Below are positions 33,477 through 41,888 of a DNA stretch of 64,000 bases, piece after piece (positions within the stretch are counted from its first letter, which is position 1; each line of letters opens with the position of its first letter). The stretch is from assembly GCF_041438865.1 (NCBI RefSeq), contig NZ_CP109450.1, positions 6,636,001-6,700,000 on the forward strand, in the 5' to 3' direction. Position numbers and translations under genes: made by a program. The notes beneath the pieces were generated by a model, which worked only from the letters and a program-made list of their open reading frames with translations, searched no databases and was not told the DNA's origin. The DNA comes from Streptomyces sp. NBC_01471 (GTDB lineage Bacteria; Actinomycetota; Actinomycetes; Streptomycetales; Streptomycetaceae).

Positions 33477-36099
33477 GTTCCATTTCGGCGACTGGGTCGA
33501 AAATCTCGTCAAGTGGCTGCAGGATCACGTCGGCTGGCTCTTCGACGCGATCAACAGCGTTCTCACGAACATGTTCGACGGCGTCAACGCCGTGCTCGGC
33601 GGCGGTGAACCGCTGCTGATGGCGGGCATCTTCGCCGTCCTCGCCTTCTGGCTGCGCGGTCTGGTACCGGCGGTACTGACCTTCGTCGGCTTCGCGCTCA
33701 TCGATTCCCTCGCCCTCTGGGACGACGGGATGGAGACGCTGTCACTGGTGATCGTCGCTGCCGTCATCACGATCGTGATCGCGGTACCGCTGGGCATCTG
33801 GGCGGCGCGCAGCGCGAAGGTCGGCGCCGCCGTCCGCCCGGTGCTCGACGTCATGCAGACGATGCCCGCCTTCGTCTACCTGATCCCGGGCGTCATGTTC
33901 TTCGGCGTCGGGGTCACCCCCGGCGTGATCGCCACGATCGTCTTCGCGATGCCCCCGGGCGTCCGCATGACCGAGCTCGGCATCCGGCAGGTCGACGGTG
34001 AACTGGTCGAGGCCGCCGAGGCCTTCGGCACGTCCCCGCGCAACATCCTGCGCCGGGTTCAGCTGCCTCTCGCGCTGCCGACGATCATGGCCGGTGTCAA
34101 CCAGGTCATCATGCTCGCGCTCTCCATGGTCGTCATCGGCGGTATGGCCGGTGCGGGCGGTCTCGGTGAGAAGGTCTACGCGGCCATCACCCAGCTCCAG
34201 GTCGGTCTCGCCGCCGAGAGCGGTGTGGCCGTGGTCATCCTCGCCATCTACCTGGACCGGATGACCGGCGCCCTCAACCAGCGGGTCTCCCCGCTCGGCC
34301 GCCGGGCCGCCGCGAAGGCGGCCACCATGGCCCAGAAGTGGAGCTTCACGCACTACCGTCCCGGCACCACCGTCGCCGTGATCGGCGTCGTGATCCTGGG
34401 GCTCGTCGCGGGCGGCATGAACCTCGGCTCGGCCTCCGACAGCAAGGGCTCGTCGCAGGCGGGCTCCGACGTCGGCCACGGCAAGCAGATCAAGATGGGC
34501 TACATCCCCTGGGACGAGGGCATCGCCTCCACGTTCCTGTGGAAGGAGCTCCTGGAGGAGCGCGGCTACACGACCGACGTCAAGCAGCTCGACGCCGGCC
34601 CGCTCTACTCCGGTGTGGCCCGCGGCGACATCGACTTCCAGACCGACTCCTGGCTGCCGACGACGCACAAGGACTACTGGAACAAGTACAAGTCCCAGCT
34701 CGACGACATGGGCAAGTGGTACGGCCCGACGTCGCTGGAGCTCACCGTGCCTTCGTACGTCAAGGGTGTGAAGTCCCTGGCGGATCTGAAGGGCAAGGGC
34801 AAGGAGTTCAACGGCAAGATCATCGGTATTGAGTCGAGTGCCGGTGAGATGGGTCTGCTGAACAAGAAGGTCCTGAAGGCCTACGGGCTGCAGGGCGAGT
34901 ACAAGGTGGTGTCGTCGAGCACGTCGTCGATGCTGGCCCAGCTGGACCGCTCCATCAAGAAGAAGGAGCCGGTCGTCGTGGTGCTGTGGTCGCCGCACTG
35001 GGCGTACGGCAAGTACGACCTGACGAAGCTCAAGGACCCGAAGGGTGCCTGGGGCAAGAGCGACTCGATCCACACCGTCGCGCACAAGGGCTTCGACAAG
35101 AAGGACCCGACGGTCGCGAAGTGGCTGAAGGACTTCAAGCTCTCCGAGGGCCAGCTGACCAGCCTGGAGAACGCGGTCCAGGGCGCGGGCGAGGGGCACG
35201 AGCAGGACGGTGTGCGCGCCTGGCTGAAGAAGAACCCGGACATGGCCAACAAGCTCGCGCCGGTCGCGAAGGGCGCGGGCGCCCCGCAGAAGGGCAAGGA
35301 CGCCGGCAAGAGCGTCAACCTGGGCTTCTTCCCGTGGGACGAGGCCATCGCCTCCACGTACCTCTGGCAGAACATCCTGGAGGACCGCGGCTACAAGCCC
35401 AACGTCAAGCAGCTCGACCCGGGGCCGCTGTACACCGCGCTGGCCCAGGGCCAGGAGGACGTGCAGTTCGACTCCTGGCTGCCGACGACGCACAAGCAGT
35501 ACTGGGACAGATACAAGAACAAACTCACCGATGTCGGCTCCTGGTACGGGCCCACATCCCTTGAGCTGTCCGTGCCTTCGTACGTCAAGGGTGTGAAGTC
35601 CCTGGCGGATCTGAAGGGCAAGGGCAAGGAGTTCAACGGCAAGATCATCGGTATTGAGTCGAGTGCCGGTGAGATGGGTCTGCTGAACAAGAAGGTCCTG
35701 AAGGCCTACGGGCTGCAGGGCGAGTACAAGGTGGTGTCGTCGAGCACGTCGTCGATGCTGGCCCAGCTGGACCGCTCCATCAAGAAGAAGGAGCCGGTCG
35801 TGGTCGTGCTGTGGTCGCCGCACTGGGCGTACGGCAAGTACGACCTGACGAAGCTCAAGGACCCGAAGGGTGCCTGGGGCAAGAGCGACTCGATCCACAC
35901 CGTGGCCCGCAAGGACTTCGGCAAGGACCTGCCCGAGCTGAACGGCTGGCTGAAGAAGTTCAAGCTCAGCGAGGACAAGCTCAACTCCCTGGAGGTCGCG
36001 ATCCAGGACGGCGGTGCGGGCAACGAGAAGAAGTCCGCCCGCAAGTGGCTCGACTCCAACCCGGGCCTGGAGGACAAGCTGGCGCCTGTCGGCAGCTGA
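33469..36099 (+). CDS. Betaine ABC transporter permease fused to two substrate-binding domains
   Basis: One 876-residue chain combines an OpuAB/ProW permease (about residues 1-310, with EAAEAFGTSPRNILRRVQLPLALP as the ATPase-coupling loop), a further membrane helix (VAVIGVVILGLVAGGMNL) and two tandem OpuAC/ProX ligand-binding domains (about 340-610 and 615-876). Each domain has the aromatic-cage motifs FPWDE/IPWDEG, DSWLPTTH and LWSPHWAYGKY for quaternary amines. Residues 427-537 and 702-812 are identical, encoded by a 332-bp repeat. With two transporter chains per complex, four binding domains would surround the pore. The GTG start overlaps the ATPase gene, and a strong terminator follows. 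Confidence 0.94.
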   Translation: MPRFHFGDWVENLVKWLQDHVGWLFDAINSVLTNMFDGVNAVLGGGEPLLMAGIFAVLAFWLRGLVPAVLTFVGFALIDSLALWDDGMETLSLVIVAAVITIVIAVPLGIWAARSAKVGAAVRPVLDVMQTMPAFVYLIPGVMFFGVGVTPGVIATIVFAMPPGVRMTELGIRQVDGELVEAAEAFGTSPRNILRRVQLPLALPTIMAGVNQVIMLALSMVVIGGMAGAGGLGEKVYAAITQLQVGLAAESGVAVVILAIYLDRMTGALNQRVSPLGRRAAAKAATMAQKWSFTHYRPGTTVAVIGVVILGLVAGGMNLGSASDSKGSSQAGSDVGHGKQIKMGYIPWDEGIASTFLWKELLEERGYTTDVKQLDAGPLYSGVARGDIDFQTDSWLPTTHKDYWNKYKSQLDDMGKWYGPTSLELTVPSYVKGVKSLADLKGKGKEFNGKIIGIESSAGEMGLLNKKVLKAYGLQGEYKVVSSSTSSMLAQLDRSIKKKEPVVVVLWSPHWAYGKYDLTKLKDPKGAWGKSDSIHTVAHKGFDKKDPTVAKWLKDFKLSEGQLTSLENAVQGAGEGHEQDGVRAWLKKNPDMANKLAPVAKGAGAPQKGKDAGKSVNLGFFPWDEAIASTYLWQNILEDRGYKPNVKQLDPGPLYTALAQGQEDVQFDSWLPTTHKQYWDRYKNKLTDVGSWYGPTSLELSVPSYVKGVKSLADLKGKGKEFNGKIIGIESSAGEMGLLNKKVLKAYGLQGEYKVVSSSTSSMLAQLDRSIKKKEPVVVVLWSPHWAYGKYDLTKLKDPKGAWGKSDSIHTVARKDFGKDLPELNGWLKKFKLSEDKLNSLEVAIQDGGAGNEKKSARKWLDSNPGLEDKLAPVGS
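34747..35078 (+). repeat. Direct repeat copy 1 within the betaine permease fusion gene
   Basis: This 332-base segment is repeated 825 bases downstream with only two base differences by eye (in the run of Val codons near 34975-34980). It encodes the C-terminal half of the first binding domain. Flanking sequence of the two domains is much more diverged. Confidence 0.92.
35572..35903 (+). repeat. Direct repeat copy 2 within the betaine permease fusion gene
   Basis: Second copy of the 332-base repeat, in frame and encoding the same 110 residues in the second binding domain. The offset of 825 bases equals 275 codons, exactly one domain period. Confidence 0.92.
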
Positions 36100-36138
36100 T
36101 CCGACCCTCCCCGAAGGGGTCTTCCGCGGAAGGCTCTC

Positions 36139-36183
36139 CCGCAAGGGGTGGGCAACGCCACCGGCGTTGCCCACCCCTTGCGG
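36139..36183 (+). terminator. Terminator of the betaine transporter operon
   Basis: A perfect 21-bp inverted repeat (36139-36159 with 36163-36183) starts 39 bases after the stop codon. The rest of the 288-base gap to the next gene shows no coding signal. Confidence 0.85.
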
Positions 36184-36387
36184 CGTTCCGGGCGCCGTAC
36201 CGTCAACTCCTCACCGGAGATCGGCACTTGGGGGCGGCGGCCCCGGGGGAGGCCGGGGGCGGGTATGCGGCTGTACGGCGGAGGGGTTGCGCGACGCGGG
36301 TGTTGCAGGAGCGCCCTCCAGGGGCCCGAAGCTGCGTAAGGTGCTTGCAGACACGACGGGCGACAGGGCACGGGGAGGGAACCAGGG

Positions 36388-36963
36388 ATGGACGCTAACG
36401 AGAAGGAGGCGTTCCGGGTGGGGGCCGCCGTCCGCAGGCGCCGCCGCACACTGGGGCTCACCCTCGCCAAGGTCTCCGCGCGCAGCGGGCTCTCCGTGCC
36501 CTTCCTCAGCCAGATCGAGAACGAGCGGGCCCGGCCGAGCGAGCGCTCCCTCCAGCGGGTCGCCGACGCGCTGGAGACCACGGCCGTGGAACTGCTGGCC
36601 GCATCCGAAGCGGGACGCACGGTCGACGTCGTCCGTGCGGTCGCCGCCACGGGCACCGTCCCGGCTCCCGAGCCGCAGATCCGGGACCTGGTGCGCGGAC
36701 ACCACCAGCTGCACGCCATGGAGTTCAGGGGCGAGCAGGACACCGGGCGCGAGTTCCAGCACCGCAACGACGAGGTGCTGTACGTGGCCGAGGGCGCGGC
36801 GGAGGTGGAGGCCGAGGGCCGCGCGTACCGCCTGGAGCGCGGCGACAGCCTGTTCCTCTCCGGGGGGGTGCGGCACCGCTGGCGGGCCACGGCACCCGAG
36901 ACCCGGATCGTCGTCGTCGCTGTCGCCGAGCACGTCGACGCGACCGCCGACCCGCGGCGCTAG
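36388..36963 (+). CDS. XRE-family regulator with C-terminal cupin domain
   Basis: The 191-residue protein has an N-terminal XRE/Cro helix-turn-helix (LTLAKVSARSGLSVPFLSQIENERARPS, about residues 24-52) and a C-terminal cupin sensor domain (FQHRNDEVLYVAEGAAEVE and LERGDSLFLSGGVRHRW, about 128-175). Such proteins control small-molecule or stress genes, with the cupin binding a metabolite. The ATG follows GGAGGGAACC. Nothing adjacent is an obvious target; the convergent gene downstream is a hypothetical. Effector is unknown. Confidence 0.9.
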   Translation: MDANEKEAFRVGAAVRRRRRTLGLTLAKVSARSGLSVPFLSQIENERARPSERSLQRVADALETTAVELLAASEAGRTVDVVRAVAATGTVPAPEPQIRDLVRGHHQLHAMEFRGEQDTGREFQHRNDEVLYVAEGAAEVEAEGRAYRLERGDSLFLSGGVRHRWRATAPETRIVVVAVAEHVDATADPRR

Positions 36964-36985
36964 CGCCGCGGCGCCCTGCGTCGCT

Positions 36986-37011
36986 CGTTCGGATCGGACC
37001 CGATCGGAACG
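36986..37011. repeat. GATCGG-rich inverted repeat between convergent genes
   Basis: CGTTCGGATCGG and CGATCGGAACG form an imperfect inverted repeat (one mismatch) followed by a further GGATCGGACC copy near 37018. It may help end transcription of the two convergent genes. Confidence 0.3.
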
Positions 37012-37044
37012 AGACCGGATCGGACCGGTCGGGGGCAGGCCGGA

Positions 37045-37869
37045 TCAGGAGCGGGCCTCCGCGTACGGCAGGAAGTCGTCCAGCATGACGACCCAGCCCT
37101 CCGTACGGAACAGCCGGGTTCCCTCGTCCGCGAGCTCCGGGTCCTTCGACGCCCGGTCCACCCAGGTCTGCGGATCGGGCCCCAGCAGCTCGTGCAGCCG
37201 GGGCGAGGCCGTCAGCAGTTCCGTGAGGAGAGCGGCCTGCGTCGCGGGGGCCGGCCGCGGCCGGCCGTCCGGCCCGGCCAGGACGCCCATGGAGCTCGCG
37301 TAGAGATGCACCTCGTCCACCGGCAGGCCGTTCGGCAGCTCCATGGGGAACTCCCGGTACGGCAGCAGCACCCGCTCGTAGTACGGGAGTTCGGTCGCGT
37401 CGACCGCGGCCAGCTGATCGTCGTCCAGCCAGGTGACGGCCAGCGAGAGGACCGAACCGCGGTCGGTGTACGGCGCGGTCGCGACGTATCCGGCGGGGTA
37501 GATGTGGGCGCAGCACCCGATCGCGAGGCCCTCGACCCGCACCGGGACCATGGGCACGGTCCCGGAGATCCCCCGGCTCAGTAGCTTGTTGCTGAGCTGG
37601 GCGGGGGAGGCGTTGGAGCCCACGGACATCGCGGGGTGGCGCTCGGCGAGCAGCGGCAGGCCCCGGGCGGCGAGACGCTCGTCCAGCGGTACGGGCCCGG
37701 TCCCGGTGCCGACGCTCCAGGTCTCCACCGGGCCGGTGCCGGGAGCCAGGGTGAGCAGCGTCCGCTCTTCGAGGAGCGAGGGCTCAGCGACGGGCAGGCC
37801 CGGGTAGCTGAGCGGTTCCTTGGCCGGCACCACAGCGAGGCCGAGTGCTTCGAGTGAACGGTCCTGCAC
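37045..37869 (-). CDS. Hypothetical protein, weakly gamma-glutamylcyclotransferase-like
   Basis: The 274-residue product starts at GTG 37869, six bases after AAGGGGAAG; an upstream ATG at 37917 lacks a site. The middle contains SVGSNASPAQLSNKLLSRG and later LDDDQLAAVDATELPYYERVLL, an order reminiscent of the YGSN loop and the Glu/Tyr-containing helix of gamma-glutamylcyclotransferases, but the similarity is faint. No signal peptide or membrane segment is present. It is divergent from the Kir-like channel gene, with only about 155 bases between starts, so the two may share control. Function unknown. Confidence 0.65.
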   Translation of the reverse strand: MQDRSLEALGLAVVPAKEPLSYPGLPVAEPSLLEERTLLTLAPGTGPVETWSVGTGTGPVPLDERLAARGLPLLAERHPAMSVGSNASPAQLSNKLLSRGISGTVPMVPVRVEGLAIGCCAHIYPAGYVATAPYTDRGSVLSLAVTWLDDDQLAAVDATELPYYERVLLPYREFPMELPNGLPVDEVHLYASSMGVLAGPDGRPRPAPATQAALLTELLTASPRLHELLGPDPQTWVDRASKDPELADEGTRLFRTEGWVVMLDDFLPYAEARS

Positions 37870-38024
37870 GGTTCTTCCCCTTCGTCGACGACGCTCTCCG
37901 CCCGCTGAGCTTGCCACAGGACCGCCGCCGCCAGGTGAACACGGTGCCGCAACTCGGGAGACCCCTCCGCGCCGGCTGGCTAGAATCCCGTCTCACAGCT
38001 CAACTCGGCTATGGGGGAAGCGGT

Positions 38025-39143
38025 TTGCTGATGCTGACACGTGCGATGGTGAGCGGCCGCGGGCATCCGCGCTTCCGTACGTCCTTGCGGTGGTGGATCG
38101 CGGAACGCACGGTTCTCGGACTCTTCTGCCTCGCCTTCGGGTCGCTGGTGGCACTGTCGGCGGCCATCGCTGTCGGCCTGACGCTCACGCTCGATTCGCC
38201 GCGCGGACTGGGCGCGCGGATGGGCGATGTGCACGCCCTGACGAATCTGACCCTGCACTCGCTGCGGGCCTGTGTCGGTACCGACAACATCGATCCGCAG
38301 GAGGGCAACAGCGCCCAGGAGACCCTCTCCACCCTCGCCTCCGCCGTCGGCGCCATCGTGCCGGCGACGCTGGTCGGCGTGGTCTTCATCAAGATGTTCT
38401 CGGTGCGTCCCTTCGTCTGGCGCAACCGGGTCAGCGTGAGCTACGCGCACCAGGCGGACGCCCGCAACTTCGCGGAGCAGCACGTCGGCAGCGACCACCG
38501 GATCCTGGCCGTGCGGTTCTACAACCGGATGGAGAACCTGGCCGTCATCGATCTCTCGGCGCGTGTCTACCTCTGGTACCTGCGCCCCTCGCCGCACGAC
38601 GGCACACCGGTCTTCTACAAACAGCAGCTGCATGTGCTGGACCAGCACGGGCAGCTCGCCCAGGAACGCACCTGGTTCATCATGGACCGCGGCGCACCGC
38701 TCACCGTGTGGATCCCGGTGGAGGCGGCCGTACCGGACGTCCCCATCCGGGAGATCCAGGGCACCCGCCTCGACGGCGCGCACTCGGTACGGATGCTGGT
38801 ACGGCTCACGGCCAAGGCGGCAGGGCTGGGGACGGAGGTCTTCGGTGAGCGCTGGTTCGACCTGGACGGGAACGATTTCGAACTCGGCCGGTTCGCGCCC
38901 GTCAAGCCGGATGTGGACGCCGACATACGGGACTGGGAGGGGTGGCCGGCGTTCGACTCACTGCTGGGTGTCGGTGAGCGGGCGGGGAACCTGCCGCAGC
39001 CGGTGGAGGCGGTGGCATCCGACCGAACCGGGCGGCCGGTGACGCTCCGCAAGACACCCCGCCCGGCCCGCGCCCGGGGCCGGTTCACCGGGGGTCAAGC
39101 CCTGCGTCCGCCCCGGCCGCGCGCGCCGGGCGCCGAACTCTAG
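38025..39143 (+). CDS. Kir-channel-like two-span membrane protein with degenerate selectivity filter
   Basis: The 372-residue protein has a first membrane helix (about residues 30-52), a pore-helix-like segment (ALTNLTLHSLRA), CVGTDN (83-88) where potassium channels have TVGYGD, and a second helix (about 102-124). A beta-rich cytosolic domain follows whose blocks (VRFYNRMENLAVIDLSARV and ERTWFIMDRGAPL) line up by eye with KirBac sequences (LMVRAANARQNVIAEA and GWNMMHVIDESSPL). The second filter Gly and the Tyr are missing, so potassium selectivity is doubtful. TTG 38025 follows GGGGGAAG; ATG 38031 is an alternative start. The C-terminal 50 residues are basic and disordered. Confidence 0.7.
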   Translation: MLMLTRAMVSGRGHPRFRTSLRWWIAERTVLGLFCLAFGSLVALSAAIAVGLTLTLDSPRGLGARMGDVHALTNLTLHSLRACVGTDNIDPQEGNSAQETLSTLASAVGAIVPATLVGVVFIKMFSVRPFVWRNRVSVSYAHQADARNFAEQHVGSDHRILAVRFYNRMENLAVIDLSARVYLWYLRPSPHDGTPVFYKQQLHVLDQHGQLAQERTWFIMDRGAPLTVWIPVEAAVPDVPIREIQGTRLDGAHSVRMLVRLTAKAAGLGTEVFGERWFDLDGNDFELGRFAPVKPDVDADIRDWEGWPAFDSLLGVGERAGNLPQPVEAVASDRTGRPVTLRKTPRPARARGRFTGGQALRPPRPRAPGAEL

Positions 39144-39327
39144 AGTGACCGGACGACCCATACGACCCCGCCCGGCTGGTACCCGGACACCGGGCTGCCC
39201 GCCACCGAGCGGTGGTGGGACGGCGCGGCCTGGACCGCGCACACCCGCCCGCTCGCTGCCGTACCGCAGCAGTCCGGTCCGGCGCAGCCGGGATGGCACC
39301 AGCCGGGGCAGCAGCATCGGCCACTGA
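39144..39327 (+). pseudogene. DUF2510-protein gene remnant
   Basis: In frame with base 39147 the DNA encodes TTPPGWYPDTG, then RWWDGAAWTAHTRP, the hallmark of a DUF2510 N-terminal module, followed by a Pro/Gln-rich linker. No start codon exists in this frame after the stop at 39141; the only nearby GTG (39145) is in another frame, and no transmembrane part follows because the sequence runs into the convergent aldolase gene. It is best read as a decayed, truncated gene. Confidence 0.6.
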
Positions 39328-40530
39328 CTACAGGAAGGTGTGGCCCTCACCGCGGTACGTCGGCGCCGTACCGGTCACCCGGTCGCCCTCGACCAGCTGG
39401 AGCGTGTCGAACCGCTCGCACAGCTCACCCGACTTCGCGTGCCGGAACCACACCTTGTCGCCGATGAGCAGATCGTCGGCCGGGGAGCCCAGCAGCGGTG
39501 TCTGGACCTCGCCGGGCCCCTCCTGCGGGTCGTAGCGCAGCCCCTCGGGAAGGTACGGGACGGGCAGCCGGTCCGCGCCCGCCGCGCCCGAAGCCGGGTA
39601 GCCGCCACCGAGCACGGTCACCACGCCCACGCCGGGCCTGCGCACCACCGGCAGGGCGAAGAGGGCTGCCGGACGCCCCGTGAACGACGTGTAGTTGTCG
39701 AAGAGCCGCGGCACGTAGAGGCCGGAGCCCGCCGCGATCTCGGTCACCGCGTCCTCGGCCGCCGTGTGCTGGACGCTGCCCGTCCCACCGCCGTTGACGA
39801 ACTCCAGATCCGGCGCCACCGCCCGGACCGCCCGCACCACGGCGGCCCGCCGGGCCGCCAGCTCCCTGCGGGCCGCCGACTGCATCAGCCGCACCGCGCG
39901 GGAGCGCAGCGGCCGCCCGGCGACCGAGTCGCCCACACCGGCGACATGGCCCTCGTACGCCATCAGCCCCACCAGCCGGAACCCGGGGCGGCGGGCCACC
40001 GACCTTGCCAGTTCGGCCAGTTGGGCGGGCTCGCGCAGCGGTGACCTGAGCGCCCCGATCCGTACCCGCCCGCCGAGCATCCGCAGCGAGGTGTCCAGCT
40101 CCAGGCAGACCCGGATCTCCTCACGGCCGCCGTCCCGTGCGCGGTCGATCAGCTCCAGCTGAGCCGGATCGTCCACCATCACGGTCACGGCGGCGGCGAG
40201 CTTGGGGTCGGCCGCCAGCTCGGCGTACCCGCCGCGGTCGGCCGACGGGTACGCGAGGAGGACGTCGTCGAACCCGGAACGGGCCAGCCACAGCGATTCC
40301 GCCAGGGTGAAGGACATCAGCCCGGCGAACCCGGCCCGCCCCAGCACCCGTTCCAGGAGCGTCCGGCAGCGGATGGACTTGCTGGCCACCCGGATCGGCT
40401 TGCCCGCCGCACGGCGGACCAGGTCGTCGGCGTTCGCGTCGAAGGCTTCGAGGTCGACGATCGCCAGTGGGGCATCGAGGGCGGCGGTGGCCCGGTCGTA
40501 CCGGGTCCGGTCAGCAGCACGGGGCGTCAT
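39328..40530 (-). CDS. PLP-dependent amino acid deaminase/aldolase (alanine racemase-like fold)
   Basis: The 400-residue protein has the alanine racemase N-terminal barrel with the PLP lysine in IRVASKSIRC (near residue 50) and the D-threonine aldolase/D-serine dehydratase-type C-terminal domain. Later motifs include LMAYEGHVAG, NGGGTGSVQHT and the metal-binding-type end (LIGDKVWFRHAKSGELCERFDTLQLVEGDRV). It probably cleaves or deaminates a D-hydroxy amino acid. The ATG at 40530 has only a weak ribosome binding site. It is divergent from the proline-rich membrane protein gene. Confidence 0.85.
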   Translation of the reverse strand: MTPRAADRTRYDRATAALDAPLAIVDLEAFDANADDLVRRAAGKPIRVASKSIRCRTLLERVLGRAGFAGLMSFTLAESLWLARSGFDDVLLAYPSADRGGYAELAADPKLAAAVTVMVDDPAQLELIDRARDGGREEIRVCLELDTSLRMLGGRVRIGALRSPLREPAQLAELARSVARRPGFRLVGLMAYEGHVAGVGDSVAGRPLRSRAVRLMQSAARRELAARRAAVVRAVRAVAPDLEFVNGGGTGSVQHTAAEDAVTEIAAGSGLYVPRLFDNYTSFTGRPAALFALPVVRRPGVGVVTVLGGGYPASGAAGADRLPVPYLPEGLRYDPQEGPGEVQTPLLGSPADDLLIGDKVWFRHAKSGELCERFDTLQLVEGDRVTGTAPTYRGEGHTFL

Positions 40531-40688
40531 GGCCGAAGCCTGCCAGACATGATTACCGGAGGGTAGGGGGATGTTCTGGGCAGATGCCCCGTGCGTACCG
40601 TCCGGTTCCCGCAGGTCCGGTGCCAGCCCGTAGAGTGGCCGACGGACCCGCCAGGAAGGCGAATTCGGGCGGACGCACAGGGGGGCGG

Positions 40689-41888
40689 ATGAGTACCGAG
40701 GCGCGACGTGCCCCCTTCCCGTCCTTCCCGCCCCGTCCGAAGGAACCGCCGCCCGCGCGGACCGGCACGGGGGAGCCCACCGCCGGGGCGAGCACCGGGA
40801 CGACCGCGCGGCTGCGCCCCGTCGTCGAAGAATCTCCCGCGCCCCCGGCAACTGCCGCGTCCCCCGCATCTCCCGAGTCGCCCGGCACGCACGCCGGTTC
40901 ACCGCCCGGCTCTCCGGCCGGTGCGTCCGTTCCCCCGCCGCCCGGCTTCCCGCCCCGGCCCGCCGCCGCACCGCGCGCGATGCCGCCCCTTCCTCCGGGG
41001 CCTCCGCCGGCCCGCCGCAGGCCGGTCGGCGCTGTCGGTCTCACCCCGCGGCCCGGCGCGGGAAGCCCGGTGGCCCCTCCGCGGCCGCATGCGGCCGAGA
41101 CCCCGGTGGAGACCACCACCCGGCTGCGGCCCGTTCCGGGCCGGCACCCCGCGAGGGCCGTGGCCGCAGCGGCGTGCGTGGTGCTCGGGCTCGGACTGAT
41201 CGGCGGCGCGGCCGCCGGGAGCATGCTCAGCGGAGACAGCGCCGCGGCCGGCCCCCGCGACGGGTTCACCGCCGCCCGCGGCCTGTGGCACAGCGCCCCC
41301 GTCGACACCCTCTTCCCCCCGACGCTCAAGGGCACCGGCGCGGGCCCCGGCGGCGCCGACCGCACCTGGACCAGGGTGGGCGTCGCACCGGACAGCAGGT
41401 GCACGGGCCGGCTCGACCCCATGCTGCTGCGGGCGCTCCAACCGGTGGGCTGCACCAGGCTGGTGCGCGCGACGTACACCGATGCCACCAGCAGCAGCGT
41501 GACCACGGTCGGGATGGTCTTCACGGAGGCCGGTCCCGCCGAGATGACCGCCCTGCACCGGAGGTTCGCGGCCGAGGGGCTCGACCGGCGCACCGATCTG
41601 ATGCCCGGCGCCTACCCGGTGAAGTCCACGCCCGCCGCCTCCTTCGGCGACCGGCAGCGGGCGAGCTGGACGGTGAGCATCCTGACGGACGCCCCCGTCG
41701 TCATGTACGCGGTCTCGGGGTTCGCCGACGGGCGCACGGTCACCGATCCGCAGCCCGCCGCCGTCGCCATGGAGGAGTCGCAGACGACCGCCGCGGCGCA
41801 GGCCGGGCTGGGCCACGAGGCCAAGGGCATCGAGGAGCGCGTCGAGCGGGCCCTGCGCAAGAACGTCGCCGCCACGGAGAAGCAGTGA
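40689..41888 (+). CDS. Proline-rich single-span membrane protein next to mycosin
   Basis: The 399-residue product begins with about 155 Pro/Ala/Arg-rich disordered residues including two TTxRLRPV repeats, followed by one transmembrane helix (ARAVAAAACVVLGLGLIGG) and an extracytoplasmic domain of about 210 residues with two cysteines (SRCTGR and VGCTRL). No enzyme motif is seen. The ATG follows a GGGGG site. Its stop overlaps the mycosin start (GTGATGA), so the two are coupled and their outer domains may work together. The equivalent cytosolic proline-rich plus outer-domain layout is common for actinobacterial cell-envelope proteins. Confidence 0.8.
   Translation: MSTEARRAPFPSFPPRPKEPPPARTGTGEPTAGASTGTTARLRPVVEESPAPPATAASPASPESPGTHAGSPPGSPAGASVPPPPGFPPRPAAAPRAMPPLPPGPPPARRRPVGAVGLTPRPGAGSPVAPPRPHAAETPVETTTRLRPVPGRHPARAVAAAACVVLGLGLIGGAAAGSMLSGDSAAAGPRDGFTAARGLWHSAPVDTLFPPTLKGTGAGPGGADRTWTRVGVAPDSRCTGRLDPMLLRALQPVGCTRLVRATYTDATSSSVTTVGMVFTEAGPAEMTALHRRFAAEGLDRRTDLMPGAYPVKSTPAASFGDRQRASWTVSILTDAPVVMYAVSGFADGRTVTDPQPAAVAMEESQTTAAAQAGLGHEAKGIEERVERALRKNVAATEKQ

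Noticed and set aside
33742-36174. Long minus-strand frame opposite the betaine permease fusion
   Set aside because: Antisense shadow with repetitive Val/Leu/Arg composition and no motif; it repeats only because the sense gene does.
37870-38024. N-terminal extension of the Kir-like protein to ATG 37845
   Set aside because: The extension overlaps the start of the divergent gene and codes for shadow-like sequence; a good ribosome binding site lies just before 38025.
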